64,000 bases of DNA, from positions 744,001 through 808,000 of the forward strand of contig BCHU01000010.1 of the NCBI GenBank assembly GCA_001599715.1, read 5' to 3'. The stretch's first letter is position 1; each line of letters begins with the position of its first letter. Positions 1-11,185 of this stretch are shown one piece after another. The position numbers and the translations under genes are program-made. This stretch comes from Phaeotremella fagi (lineage: Eukaryota > Basidiomycota > Tremellomycetes > Tremellales > Phaeotremellaceae). The notes under the pieces were generated by a model. That model was not told the origin of the DNA, made no database searches, and saw nothing but the letters and a program-made list of their open reading frames with translations.

Positions 1-855
1 TCCGCTTTACAAGACTTACGGTATTAGGAGCCAAGCCTCTGGCTAAACTTGCTGGACCTTCTTCTTTCACCATCCTGTAAACCCCGTTCAAAGCATTCTT
101 ATATCTGACCTGCTGTTCAACAGGTTTAGTAGGATCGGCAACCATCCTAACCAAGATGATATCTAACGTTAGGTTCTGAATTTCACATAAACTCACCGGC
201 AGGATTACCAGCAAGACCACCTAAAGCACCAGCGGTACTTGCGCACAAGACCAATTCGCCCGTTGATAATTTTCTTGTCCCTATAAAATCAGTGTTTACA
301 GCTTGGTGACCACGTACCCTGCTGTGACATGGTGTTCTTCATCATATCATATGCCCCTAATCTCGTAACAGAATAAGTCATTTGACGCAATATAGATGCA
401 GTAAGACCAGTGTATAATCCGCGAATACCTGAAACACATTAATTCGACTCGACTCGTTACTTACCATTCTGACTCAAGGTGTCTTTAACGGCATTCACTA
501 ATGTAGTTTTCGTTGCAGATGTTTGCATTCGTCTAAAAAGTTTAGTTTTCAGTTGGTCGTTCTCGTACGTACACTCTCATTACATCCAATGGATGCGTGC
601 AACAAGCAGCCACTGGATTTTTGTTAGTATAGCTTGGTAAATGGTGAGACCGTACTCACTGGAAGCAGCGGCACCTGAACAACATGAAGAATAGATTATG
701 AAGAAATAGTAGAAAATAGGTTAGACATTGTCAGCGTTAACCAACCAAAAATGGGATAAAAGTCACCTCCAAGCCTGAATGAAAGTCAGTAACCTTATCA
801 AATATACTTCAAAGGCCACATACCAGAATGGATATTTCTTTCCAGGTGTCGACAT
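1..855 (-). CDS. DIC1: Mitochondrial dicarboxylate carrier (SLC25 family), 3' end cut by window
   Basis: Inner-membrane transporter exchanging dicarboxylates for phosphate or other dicarboxylates. The spliced protein starts MSTPGKKYPFW at 855 and gives the first carrier signature (HPLDVMR) right after a GG-AAAS helix. It continues through RGLYTGL and NPADIILVRM (second PxD signature) to RYKNALNGVYRM and RGLAPN, the order seen in DIC1/SLC25A10 proteins. The third repeat lies beyond position 1. At least six short introns are needed; two coding exons are tiny, 8 nt (767-774) and 15 nt (660-674), and both are required for the frame. It is divergent from the next gene with a 261-bp shared promoter. 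The DIC subtype is chosen over oxaloacetate or oxoglutarate carriers from the NPADIILVRM context. Family is near certain, substrate likely. Confidence 0.85.
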
Positions 856-1116
856 GGTAATATAAACAGAGAAGAGAAGAGTCTAGGTGGTGATCGAATA
901 CAAGACGTTGCTGTTGATTGAGAAGTGAAAATAAATTGAAAAGAAATAAGGAATTCGGTGAAATTAACATTCGGGAATGGCCGACTGAAATTCGAAAATA
1001 ATTTTGGGATTATCGAATTTTGTAAACACCACCGGACATTGGAGTTTGTCCGTCCGCCCTATCATCCAGGACACAAGAGATCCACAAGGTAAGTATTCAC
1101 ACAAATCCAATTCAAA

Positions 1117-2174
1117 ATGAGTCTATCTTACATCCATGATACAGCTCTACCAATCCTCTTATCACCCATCCATCCAAATTTCCCAATAGCACCAATAGAT
1201 CTCTTCGGTGCCATACGTCTAAGTTGTGTAGTAGACTGGATAGCCAGGGGAATCTTTGATCCACCACCTTCATTACACGATGCCCCGCAAGAAATCGTTG
1301 ATTTAGCTGTTGTTGGTGAGACCGAGAAAGCGTTAACCAAGAGTCGGGCTCAGAAAGGGAGAGCTAGTGCTTTACAAGAATGTTTTGGGATTTTGGTGGT
1401 CGTTTTTGGTGGAGAGACTTTTTTAGGTTGGTTGATTGATTCGATGGGAATTCTGGACTCATGATTCACCGTTTAGCTGTCGTCACTGGAGCAACACCTT
1501 CATGGATGTTGTCATTCAAAATTCCATTACTTTTCACTCTAACCCGTATGTCCACAGCGGGAATCAATACTAACGCCATAGACTTGATAATGACTCGAAC
1601 TCCCCTTCGAACCTTGATCCCCGAAAAACCCACCCTGTCTCAAGAACTAATCCTAGCCTTACCAGACGCAATAGGTCGTACCCTCCTCTTAACCAAATTC
1701 TCCATCCTCCCAATCCTAAATTCAACACCCGGAACCCTACCCGCAACACCATCAACCCTCCTCTTAACCCCTTTCATCCTAGCTGTCCCCTTCGCATCAT
1801 TGATCTTCACTACCACTTCCTTCTTCTCCCCAAAACCCAAATTGGACACTCCAGCTGAACTCAAGAAAGATGGTTGGAAATTAGTTGATTTCTGGATACC
1901 CCTGGTTCTACCATCCCTATTTTTGGTGTTAATTGGACCAGTCGAAGGATGGTCTTTCGGCTTATCATCTGTTGTCGATCATCTGCGGTCATTTGGTTTA
2001 AATGGTTTTGAAAAATATCATAGATTTTCTGAGGGGGAGGCGATGGTTATTTGTTTCTTATTTTGTTGGGCTGTTTTTACGGCTAAGGTGGTTTACAATT
2101 TAGGTAGTACGAGGGAAGCTTGGATTGGGATGATGGGTGGGAAAATTCCTGGGAGGAAGATCAAGACGGCTTAG
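1117..2174 (+). CDS. Hypothetical multi-pass membrane protein (TRIC-like topology possible)
   Basis: Two exons, 1117-1426 and 1477-2174, joined across a 50-nt intron whose GTTGGT donor is weak but restores the frame (ETFL-AVVTGATPSW). About 335 aa. It shows several hydrophobic segments: an N-terminal DLFGAIRLSCVVDW stretch, FGILVVVFGGETFL, IPLLFTLTRM, FILAVPFASLIF, WIPLVLPSLFLVLIGPVEGW and MVICFLFCWAVFTAKVVYN. The C-terminus is basic (GGKIPGRKIKTA). The glycine pair after a long hydrophobic helix and the number of helices recall TRIC cation channels, but I cannot show homology. It is transcribed away from the dicarboxylate carrier. The gene is well supported by the open frame; function is unknown. 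Confidence 0.65.
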
Positions 2175-2274
2175 TGGGTTGTTTCAAAAACGTAGAATTA
2201 GAATCAACTCATGTAAGAAACTACATATTTGTATCCATCCTTCACACCCAAATTCCAATCAAGAGTAGCTCAAT

Positions 2275-2744
2275 TTAAGGGAACCCAAGCGTCTTCTTGA
2301 TAGCAGGTAAAAGAGTTTTCCTAGATCAATCAGTAACCCCCCAAAAAAGTCAAAACCCACTTCCATTGTTCACGACACTATCAACCCAACATCAACACTA
2401 ATCTATGTCCCATTAAATTTGAAGATGTTACTCACCTGCTGAGCAGTCTTTTCATCTACAGCCCTCTCCCAATCCTTTTCACCGTTCTTAACAACGTGAT
2501 CGAAGAGTTTAGCTTTCTGCTCTAAACTCCAGGTACCTGGACCAGTGGGTGTTTTAATGACATTTTTCGATTGTTTGGATATGCCTGGTTCTTTCTTCGG
2601 GGTTACTGGGGTATGTGAGCGATGTGCTGGCATCATGTGATGTTTGGGAATTATGGGGTGAGAAGAGAAATCGTTTGATGGACAAATGGGATTGACGTTG
2701 TCAAGGTAGGGAAGTAAATCGTCTGTGCTTGATTGTAGCCCCAT
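2275..2744 (-). CDS. Miniature Myb/SANT-domain protein, copy 1 of 3
   Basis: Small protein with one Myb/SANT-like repeat and little else. Helices 1-2 are in exon 1 (GTWSLEQKAKLFDHVVKNGE then W-ERAV-EKTAQQ). The helix-3 motif CREQWKK comes from a 17-nt exon (2361-2377) joined to the last exon, ending LLPAIKKTLGFP before TAA at 2275-2277. The three regularly spaced Trp positions match a Myb repeat. A start at 2744 gives about 123 aa; a start at 2633 (MPAHR) would align better with the neighbouring copy's MPAER N-terminus and give about 86 aa. It is head-to-tail with two paralogues having the same intron positions. DNA or histone binding is the family expectation, not demonstrated. Confidence 0.7.
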
Positions 2745-2954
2745 TAGGTAGGATCATCATCTTAAGGAGATTGCAGTGCATATGTGGATACATGACATCT
2801 TAGCTTCATCAAAGAAACAAGAATACCACAAGTTGAATAATGAAGAACAGGTCTTGATTCAAGATTGATGATGAAATGAGCAAATCCATCTCAACCAGAA
2901 TATATGTACAACGTCTGTATGTCTACTCCACGATCTTTCCAACTGGTTGCACGA

Positions 2955-3317
2955 TCATTGCAACCCGCTGGTCTTCTTAATCATGGGAAGTAAGATCCTC
3001 CTACTAAAATCAGTAACCAAAAGAAACCACCGAAAAGAAAAAAAAAACATACTTCCATTGCTCTCTACACTAAAAGAGAATTAGTTCACGTCATCACCAA
3101 CAGACAACTCTCGTTGTACCACAAATCCAGTACACTAGCTCAGACTCACTTGTTGAGTAGATTTCCCAGGAACCGCAATATCCCATTTCCCTTCACCGTG
3201 CTTAACGACATGATTGAACAGAATGATTTTATCTGATTGACTCCAAGATTTAGGTGAATCTGATGATGGGTTGTTGGATATCTTGGTTTTGGCTGGGGTG
3301 GTTCTTTCTGCTGGCAT
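2955..3317 (-). CDS. Miniature Myb/SANT-domain protein, copy 2 of 3
   Basis: About 77 aa. Exon 1 starts MPAERTTPAK and carries SWSQSDKIILFNHVVKHGEG, then W-DIAVPGKSTQQ. A 17-nt exon (3053-3069) supplies CREQW, and the last exon supplies NRRILLPMIKKTSGLQ before TGA (2955-2957). Donors are GTGAGT and GTATGT, with CTGAT-like branch boxes before TAG acceptors. Splicing restores a full third helix, which no unspliced reading gives. Paralogous to the genes on either side. It has no domain other than the single Myb-like repeat, so it may act as a partner or competitor of larger Myb proteins (inference). Confidence 0.7.
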
Positions 3318-3485
3318 TTCGGGTATAATTCGTAGGCAATATGATATGGTTTCTTAGGATTGGCTTATTGTTATGTCTGTAATATTGGACGTTATGGAAT
3401 AACTATGACTGTAGAAAACAAGATTTGATGGTAGTCATCTCAGTTGCATACATCACCAATACAGAACCTGACAACACTTCAACGA

Positions 3486-3795
3486 TCATGAAAGCCCAAC
3501 AGTCTTTCGAATAAATGGTAACAAAGTTTTCCTGTATCGTCAATAAACACCGAATATCATCAACGAGAAGACAGAACATACTTCCATTGATCACGACACT
3601 ACGTGACATCAGTGAAAGCAAAATCAACCGACATACCTGCTTCCCACTTTTCCCAGGGACGGCGATCTCCCAATTCCTCTCACCGTTCAGGATGACATGA
3701 TTGAACAAAGCTGTTTTTTGGGCTTGGGTCCATGAACCCGGTCCTGTGGATGTGGATGGCTTTGAATCGGGTTTGGGTTCTTGGGTTGATGACAT
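3486..3795 (-). CDS. Miniature Myb/SANT-domain protein, copy 3 of 3
   Basis: About 73 aa. Exon 1 starts MSSTQEPKPDSK and carries GSWTQAQKTALFNHVILNGE, then W-EIAVPGKSGKQ. The 17-nt exon at 3582-3598 gives CRDQW, and the last exon gives KKTLLPFIRKTVGLS before TGA (3486-3488). Closest in its core to copies 1 and 2 (AVPGKS, LLP-I-KT), so the three arose by tandem duplication that kept the intron positions. It is the most upstream copy, and a 960-bp gene-poor stretch precedes it. Function unknown beyond the Myb-like fold. Confidence 0.7.
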
Positions 3796-4756
3796 GAGGG
3801 AATGAGTGGATGTCTTGGAATGATCATTGGTGATCTCAGGTCTGAGTGGTTAAGGGTCGGTTGTCATGGCGATCAAGTGTGCTCGTGCTTTGCTGATCAG
3901 TGTAGATCATCTCAACAGTAGACATCATTTACGATTCAAGACTCAGAGGAGTTTCAAATGCCACTATATATATGATTTGACGTCGAAACTTACGTTACGC
4001 GTTCAAAGGTACAAACACCAAACCAAAACATCCAATCGGCCGCGAAGAAGCGAAACGCGTTAAGGGTTATTTATAGCTCAAGGGAAAAGTGACGTTAGGA
4101 GTGAATTGATATTTAGCAGTCAGATGTCGTGTGATCTCGTAGTACTTATGTTTGCTGTGCTGTTAGTCAAGTGTGTTTCATCTCACCTCTACTCAGACTT
4201 AGATCTTGACACCGGGACAGCTTTGAACTACGCGTTAACGTTGTTGACCTGTCACCGTTCTAAATTCAACTTTATCACCTTCCGCCCGCAGTTGCTTATC
4301 TATGGACTACGTTTTTCAGTTTTCCATTGTATATACGTACCCTGATGGCGTTCGAAGCCATCCAATGCACTTCCTAAGATAATAGGTTACAAATCCGTTC
4401 TAATCATAGCAGCAACAAGGTCGTGCGACTCACGGAATCCATCAACAAAAGGTTAACTCACAAAAACCGCAGTCAAATTTCATGTTCTAATATTAGATTT
4501 TTTACAGCCAACATCCTTAATCTTCCTTTCGACTGTTTTATCTATGCGTTTGTTTCCTTATAACAATCATTTTTATTTATGGCGGGAAGTAAATATATAG
4601 TTTTCAACTGCGAACTATATATAGCTTGACCCAAAAAATTACTATGACTGCGATCACAATAATAACTTTTTATCCTAAATTCGTCGTTCAAGCATCGCAC
4701 TGATTGAACTGCGAGATGAATCTCATAGGTATTCCTCAAACAATCTCCATTCATCT
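3796..4756. other. Gene-poor interval between Myb trio and Stealth gene
   Basis: About 960 bp between two divergently transcribed loci. Short open frames occur on both strands, but none has a recognisable domain, spliced continuation or start context that would support a gene. It probably holds the promoters of the Myb copy 3 gene (leftward) and the Stealth gene (rightward). AT-rich from about 4480 to 4700. I see no repeat or RNA gene here. Confidence 0.5.
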
Positions 4757-7415
4757 TTGATTCTTGATCTTCAAGGACGTGTTTTATTCACAACGACCAT
4801 GTCATTACCTGTGCGATTCTTATCAACCTCATCCTCCTCCCCGGTATACTCCCTACTCCCGACCTCATCGACTGATCAACTATTGAATTCTATGGCAGTT
4901 CATTCGACCTCTATCAGATCAAAATCACGAGACAGAACATCAACAAATTCGTTATTACCGTCACCCTTCCCCAGTCCAAACGAAAACGATCATAACATAT
5001 CATATTTTATCCCTCGACGTGAATCCCTCGCACCGTTATTGGGGATGAGGAAACGACGACCTATTTTTTTCATCTACAGTGTGATAGGTTGTATCATCCT
5101 CGTTCTAGCTGGAACTTCAATCTTGACCATTCAATATCTACCTAATAAAACTACATCAAATTATGATCCGTATTCATTCAACGATCCCTCGGTATTACCT
5201 TATTCCAATAACGCAACATTCGTTACGGCACCTATTTTACAAATTTCAGAAACTTCGTTGAAAGGTACGATACCTGTTGGTTCAGATTCAACACAGATCT
5301 TGGTACCCTCACACGATCAAGAGTTGTTATCGACTTCACCAAAGATCTTGCAACCACTCACAACACGATTACCGCATTCGTTGTTAGCATATTACTATAC
5401 ATACGGTCATTTACCTCCCAAAACTGAACCAGAAAATTCACCTTCATTACCACCTGTTGATTTAGTTTATCTATGGGTGAACTCGACATCACCGTTCTTT
5501 CAAGCTGAGTTGTTGAGGAAAGCAGAGAAAGAGGGGCTACATGAATTAAGGGGGAAGAAACACCATTGGAGAGATAACAACGAATTGAGAGGATCGATTC
5601 GGTCCGGTGCTCTAGCACTAGGTGATGGTGTGGGTACGATCCACGTCATATCTGCGGATTATCAATTTGAAAATCAATCCATCTCAGTGGATGATGAAAA
5701 GGTGTTTACCCCAGTTAAAGGTTGGAGGATTGGTCAGATTCCGAAATGGTTGAATTGGGAATCACAATTACGTTGGTCGGGTGTAACGTCCAGGACAGGC
5801 TTGAGGTGGCATTTCCATTCTTCACTGTTTCGTCTTCCACGGGACGAGGATGGGTCTTTACCCTCTGCATTGATGGACACAGAATTCGAAGATGAGGTGG
5901 CATGGAGGGAGACTTCTTTACCATCTTTCAATAGTTTCGGGATCGAAACTAGAGTCGGTTTCACTGAGGGTTTAGCGGAACATTTGTAGGTCCGAACAGT
6001 GAACTTGATCTAACCCTTTATTTAGTGTCATGTCAAACGACGATATGTTCATGATGACCAAAATGTCAATCACCGATTTCCATAATCCAATTTTCGGAGC
6101 GATGATCAGATTAGATCCATCGACGCATCTCTCTGTCCGACCTCAAATGACACCCGATTTACTATCAACACCAGGCGAATGGGGGGGTTTACAACATGCC
6201 TCTATGCTCCTATCTAAAAGATTCCCTAAAAAATCAAGAAACTACATGCATCATCTACCGAAAGCTTTAACCAAATCGATTATCCATGAAGCGTCCGTCA
6301 TGTTCAGTTACGAACTTTCCGAAGCTGCCACTCGAGGTTTCAGAGAATCCAAACGTGGTCAAGGTGATTTAGAAATGGCCTGGTTGGTTTCACATCTACG
6401 AATCGAGAGATGGAGGGAAGCTTTACTTTGGTCTTGGGTCGTTGCTAAAGTCGGCGGTGTTAATGGGATCTGGGGTTCCGAGGCACGAGAGGAATTGAAA
6501 AAAGTGTTGGATATTGATGAAATTACGGCTGAATTGGATGGAGTCGCTGTTAAAGGTAACGATCGACAGACGTTGAATGATTTGGAAGGAGTGATGGAAC
6601 AGGCTGGTTGGGAATTGCCTAGAAAAACTCAATACGTCTTTTGTAAGTACTCCATTCCAAGTCACTCGATTAACATAAATCAGCTTCAATGGATGGTCAT
6701 CTCCCAACCAACCCACAAATCCCCAGATCATTAACAACATGTACATTCTCCCTCACCCAATGTCTCCCCGAAAATTTCTTGACCAGCAACACCATCTACT
6801 CAGCCACCGATATTTTCAAAACCCTAACATTCAAAGAAGCTTCATGTGGAGATTGTCTCATCAGTGCATTAATCAATAAATCCGGTGAACGGGGTTTACA
6901 TGCGTTCTTACCTAAACGCGAACAAGTCTACTATCCCATTTCGAGGAATAGGTATGAATGGGAAAGATCTGAACCGATTTTACATTTGGTTGATGATTGG
7001 GAAATCGCTGATTTCGGCTTGGAAAGGAATGTCAAGTTGGGACAGGATCTTTGGGAGGGTTCAGAAATTTTCGATGATGGCGGTGTGAGATTGAGAGATT
7101 GGTGTATAAAGTTGTTATCGAGATATGCTTATACCTATGGTGAGTTTTATTAACCAAAATGTTGAAAACCCGCTGATGATGATAGCAACTACACCATCGA
7201 CGTTCGCAATGGTTAAATCGTATATGCAACTCTCAACAGCTTTGACTTCGTTGGATAGGAACAAAGACATCGCTTTGGTTTGTATCAATGACGATTTACC
7301 GGATTCAGGTTCTATACCTTTGAAAAATAAATTCTCGATGTGGATGAACAGTCATTGGGGCGGTTTGAACAGGTTGGTGACTTGGGAGAAGGATGATGTT
7401 AGTTGGACGGAGTGA
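4757..7415 (+). CDS. XPT1: Stealth-family phosphotransferase, XPT1 (xylosylphosphotransferase) type
   Basis: Golgi type II membrane enzyme of the Stealth family, which transfers hexose- or pentose-phosphate onto glycans. In Cryptococcus the known member, Xpt1, adds xylose-phosphate to protein-linked glycans. Four exons: 4757-5985, 6026-6642, 6684-7139, 7186-7415, about 843 aa. The N-terminus is cytosolic; one membrane helix lies at about residues 102-127 (FFIYSVIGCIILVLAG). Stealth region 1 is at 234-290 (VDLVYLWVN, then WRDNNELRGSIRS). Region 2 is at about 408-419 (FVMSNDDMFMM, split by intron 1). Later conserved blocks follow, with CINDDLPDSG near the end. A start at 4799 (MSLPVRFL) is also possible and would shorten the cytosolic tail by 14 residues. 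Family assignment is strong; the exact sugar is inferred from taxonomy. Confidence 0.85.
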
Positions 7416-7952
7416 ACGAGGAGTTTTCATTGTATATACCTTGCATTTTGATATTTAATAAGCATGTATCGCATAGTTGAAAGGGCAACTCAAGACAAAA
7501 AAACTGAAATGCCGCAATTCTCCGTGTGAAGATTAGCATTGCCGCTGCAAATGCACAACATTTGGAAATCTGAAAAAACCTTATGCAGGGGCAAAGCTAA
7601 TTGTTCACACGGAGATTTGCGGTGAATGAGTTTATCTTTGAGCCACGTGGCAGCCTTGCTTTGGCTTTTTGTTTACCTTTTGTTCTTATTGTTCTTCTTC
7701 AACAATAAAAATAATTACCTTATTGTTCAATTAAACGTGATGCAGGTACAGTACGAGAGGAGAGGAGAGGAGACAATAACAGTAACCAAATAATTGATCG
7801 ACTACTCACACATATCATTTCAAGCCTTTTGTTCGATGGCACTGACCATTTAACGAAAAGAAGCAAGCACTACTTATAGCTGACTATTCTCGTTCTAACT
7901 TCTACTTATACATCCTCTTTACTAACTACTATCCGACTCAATATCATTTACA
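7416..7952. other. Intergenic interval holding a hairpin element
   Basis: 537 bp between the Stealth gene stop and the CFEM gene start. It contains the 112-bp imperfect palindrome described separately (7511-7622), and a purine-rich GAGAGGAGAGGAGAGG run near 7757-7774. The right half should contain the CFEM promoter. No open frame of note. Confidence 0.5.
7511..7622. repeat. 112-bp imperfect palindrome (MITE-like hairpin)
   Basis: The left arm begins GCCGCAATTCTCCGTGTGAA and the right arm, read on the other strand, begins ACCGCAAATCTCCGTGTGAA. Pairing continues inward through ATTAGC, TTGCC and CTGCA with scattered mismatches and a one- to two-base bulge, for roughly 46 nt per arm, leaving a loop of about 20 nt. 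The structure is that of a foldback MITE or a long hairpin. I do not see a clear target-site duplication at the edges. It could instead be a regulatory hairpin or a small-RNA precursor. No second copy was found in this window. Confidence 0.7.
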
Positions 7953-9103
7953 ATGGCATCACCTTCAGTCCCAGCCTGTGTAACCACCTGGTGAGTTGTT
8001 ACCGCTTTACATGACTCTGTACTGGCACTAACAACAAATCCAGTATGGGGATTTCGAATATAGGAAATTGTACATCAGTAACCGATTATGTTTGTCTATG
8101 TAACTCGGCGATTTATCAACAGAGCGTCGCTGTAAGTCGTTCATTGAATTGATAGATTGTGACTGACGTTTTGCACTTAGAACTGTTGGGCTGGTAATTG
8201 TAACGTCACAGAGATAGCTTATGGTCAAGCCTATTCTGCTGCTGCTTGTGCTCAATTCGTATGTCCATTGACGTGGTCAAATAGCTTCAACTGATTTCAT
8301 CTTAGGGTGTTACCATCACCAGTACCTATATTGGTTCAGCCACCGCTTCAGCTACAGGAACAGCATCAGGAGTTGCACCATCCGCTACAGACTCTGGCAA
8401 TTCCACCAGGTAACTAATCGTCTCCAGCTTGAAAACAACAACTGACGTCGTTTATAGTGCCGCCCCGATCCCAGTCGATACCACCACTGGTCCTGTCACT
8501 TTTACCAGAGTCGGTACTAACATCTCCGCCATCATGTCATCTATCTGTGGTGCATTACTTTTAGCAGCTATCGCTGTGGGAGTCTACAGTGTTCGAACTA
8601 GAATCAAGAAACAACAACAAATGACACAGAACAGGTATGTCCCCTCACTTGATATGGAATAGCGCTAAACATTGAATTCCCATAGATCGTGGACAGCAGC
8701 TGGATCAGCCTACGATACCAAAGACAACAAATCCGCTAAATTCGGTTTCTCACGTAACGGTCAATCCTCGTTCGCCGCTTCCAGAGCACACCAAACTTCA
8801 ACCTTCGCTTCAGACAACTACGGCGTAACCTCCTCAAACTACGGTACCGATTCCTTCCAACCTTCAAGATTCACTTCGTCACTTGGTGTCGGAGCCGGCG
8901 CTGGTGCTAGAGGTTTCACTAATCGTATGACGGCTGGTGAGAATTTAGATGAAGAATGGGAGATGCATTCGAAAGATGATTCTCAGAAGGAGGTCACTGC
9001 TGAAAGTCCTACTACGCCTACTAGTCGGGTTAATTTGGGGGAGAGCGAGATTGATTTGAGCTCTACCACTCATTTGAACAAGGGGAGTCCACGTGCTTTT
9101 TAG
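7953..9103 (+). CDS. CFEM-domain single-pass membrane protein
   Basis: Begins MASPSVPACVTTC and contains the eight-cysteine CFEM pattern: C-x3-C, C after NIGN, the CLC pair in DYVCLC, then NCWAGNC and AAAC. A Ser/Thr/Ala-rich linker, one membrane helix (ISAIMSSICGALLLAAIAVG) and a polar cytoplasmic tail follow, ending NKGSPRAF. Five introns are needed; joins at NST-SAAP and QNR-SWTAAG keep frame. CFEM proteins sit at the fungal surface and act in haem or iron capture or as receptors. Having a membrane helix and a long tail rather than a GPI signal suggests a receptor-like or anchored form. Oddity: no signal peptide is visible before the CFEM domain and no upstream ATG adds one. Confidence 0.8.
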
Positions 9104-9664
9104 GCGGCTATTGGGGAGATGAGGGGGCAGCTTGATGGGATGTTCATGGTTTCATAAGTTTATAGTAGCATAGTTATATTTTAGTTTTAGTTTTGATTTG
9201 GTGGTTTAAGTATTTTGTCATGTAAACTGAATGGATATCAGCATCTGAATAAATGACACGTCATTCCCAAAATAGAAATTCCTTATAACACTTTCAAACA
9301 TCTTCCTTCTTCCTCATCATCCAGCGATAAAATGAATGCATAAAACTAAGTACTCAATCAATCCACAGCAATCCCAACACCCACCCTCCTCCCACTCCAC
9401 CCGCATCACGTGTGTACACTGTCCCCTGCAACCTACAGGATTCAGTGAAGTTAAAACGGATGCTACATCAAAGGTTTACCTTTCAGGTCGTGGTTCTTTT
9501 CTCATTTTGCTTTCGAGGTAAAAAAAAACAGGTCTTATTTTAGGTATCAAAGATTTGACTTTTGGGAGGGGACTGCACATTCAATTCTTGTCTACTATGC
9601 AGATGCTTAATTTAAATATCACAGTAATTCATACATGTATATTATCGATCGATCAGATATCACA
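9104..9664. other. Intergenic interval between convergent genes
   Basis: 560 bp separating the 3' ends of the CFEM gene and the KH-domain gene. AT-rich, with A-runs near 9521-9530 and AATAAA-like words around 9248 that may serve 3' end formation. I see no gene, repeat or RNA here. Confidence 0.4.
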
Positions 9665-10992
9665 CTATTGAGCTGGAGGTTGTGCTGCTTGCGCTTGCGC
9701 TTGTGCTGGATCCTGACCTTGTTGACCGTATTGAGAAGCTTGCCAGGCTTGGACTAGAAAATATCAGTAAATTATCAATCCCAAACCGAAGAACACCTAC
9801 AAGCAGGATCGTTAACGTCGTAACCGTATTGAGCCCAATAAGCAGCATATTGAGCAGCGGCATCACCCTCAGCAGCGGGTGCTGGTGGTTGACCACTTTG
9901 TGCAGCTGCGCCTTCAGCCGTTGCTTGACCGTATTGCTAGAAGGTTTGTCAGTCATAGAACCACAGGTTTAAGACGACGTACAGCGTAATAAGCAGCATA
10001 TGGATCTTGACCATAGCCTTGAGTAGCGTATTGCCCGTTACCCTGATAAACACCTGCGTTACCTCCTCTGGCTTTCTCGTATTCTTCACGTAAAACCAAC
10101 AACAGATCTTCTGTTAACACTTTGGCTCTGTCGATCTGACCTTGTTCAGGACCACTGATTTCGATTTGTCAGAATTGATGCGTGAATAGGTAGCAGACTT
10201 ACGCTATGTTTATGTGCATTGGCTCATCTGATTCTCTACCTGTGTCTGTTTCTAGGAACCCTGATCCTTGACCTTTGATTTGAATCCTTGCTCCTGTCTC
10301 TGCTTGGATGTATTTAACGAACATTCCCTAGAAGTTAGCTCTAGACGTCAAAGAAAGACCCACCCCAGGCCCGACAGTCTTAGCTCTGATATTGAAATTC
10401 CTCAAACTTTCCAAACCGATATACAACTTTTCCTCTGGCCATTTCTGTCGTCCACCACTGGAGATACCTGATGGAGGTGGTAAACCCAAAGCTCTATTTC
10501 TAGCTATCATTGTACGATCATCGATCAATGGACCTAATTCTTGATTAATCAATTCGTTGACTTTCGCAACTGCTGCGTCCAAGATCGATTGAGTGGTAGC
10601 GACGATATGTAGATATAAAGGTTCTTCTCCTGCTTGCATTTTCGATCTGTCTGGGACCCAAATCCCTTTAGTCTGTACTGAAGCCCCAGTATCTTCTTGA
10701 ATCTACGGGTCAACGTTGAACAATATAAAGATACACATACCTGCTTTTGAGTAGCACCTTTAGTTAAAACATATCGATTCCGTAAATCGTTGATCTCAAT
10801 GTCCTTGATGAAATCACCTTCATCCCTTCTAACGAGTTCGTGTCCAACTGGTCCAGAAACCCCTCCATTAGCTCTAAGTGATGCAGCGATCTTTTGAGCT
10901 AAAGCTACTGCTGCTGATGTATCGATTTTCGTCTCGGGGGTGGTATCTCCTGCTGGCTCATCCCATCTTCGTTTACGATCTGATGATTCCAT
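9665..10992 (-). CDS. KH-domain RNA-binding protein, KHDC4/BLOM7 type
   Basis: Starts MESSDRKRRWDEP and has a divergent first KH region (IEINDLRNRYVLTKGATQKQ, then IQEDTGASVQTKG, EEPLYLHI). A second follows (EKLYIGLESLRNFNIRAKTVGPGG, YIQAETGARIQIKGQGSGF, ESDEPMHINI). The order and spacing match animal KHDC4, a pre-mRNA splicing-associated KH protein of the SF1 clan, including GRESDEPM in place of its GREAFEPM. The C-terminus is rich in Q, A, Y and G with repeated QYG and AAYYAQYG units, ending QPPAQ at 9665. At least five introns. Nuclear splicing or RNA-fate role is inferred from the family. Divergent from the PPR gene with 193 bp between starts. Confidence 0.8.
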
Positions 10993-11185
10993 GGTGGCTG
11001 ATAGTGATTGGAGGAGTGCTAGGTGACGATTTGTTATCCTTCAAGGGATTTTTATGGGGTTCTCGTTAGATGTGTTGTTGGAAGCTTTATATTTCTTGTG
11101 ATTAATGATTTGGTAAAACGCGGAAGTATTTTTTCGGTGAGGTTCAAGTGACATTTGGTTGAAATTGTTGTCTTGACCACCAAAA

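Noticed and set aside
1128..1340. Open frame on the minus strand within the membrane-protein gene
   Set aside because: It lies opposite a better frame with continuous membrane helices and has no domain of its own.
3866..4345. Two short plus-strand open frames in the gene-poor interval
   Set aside because: No domain, no supporting splice sites, and poor start context; composition is that of non-coding sequence.
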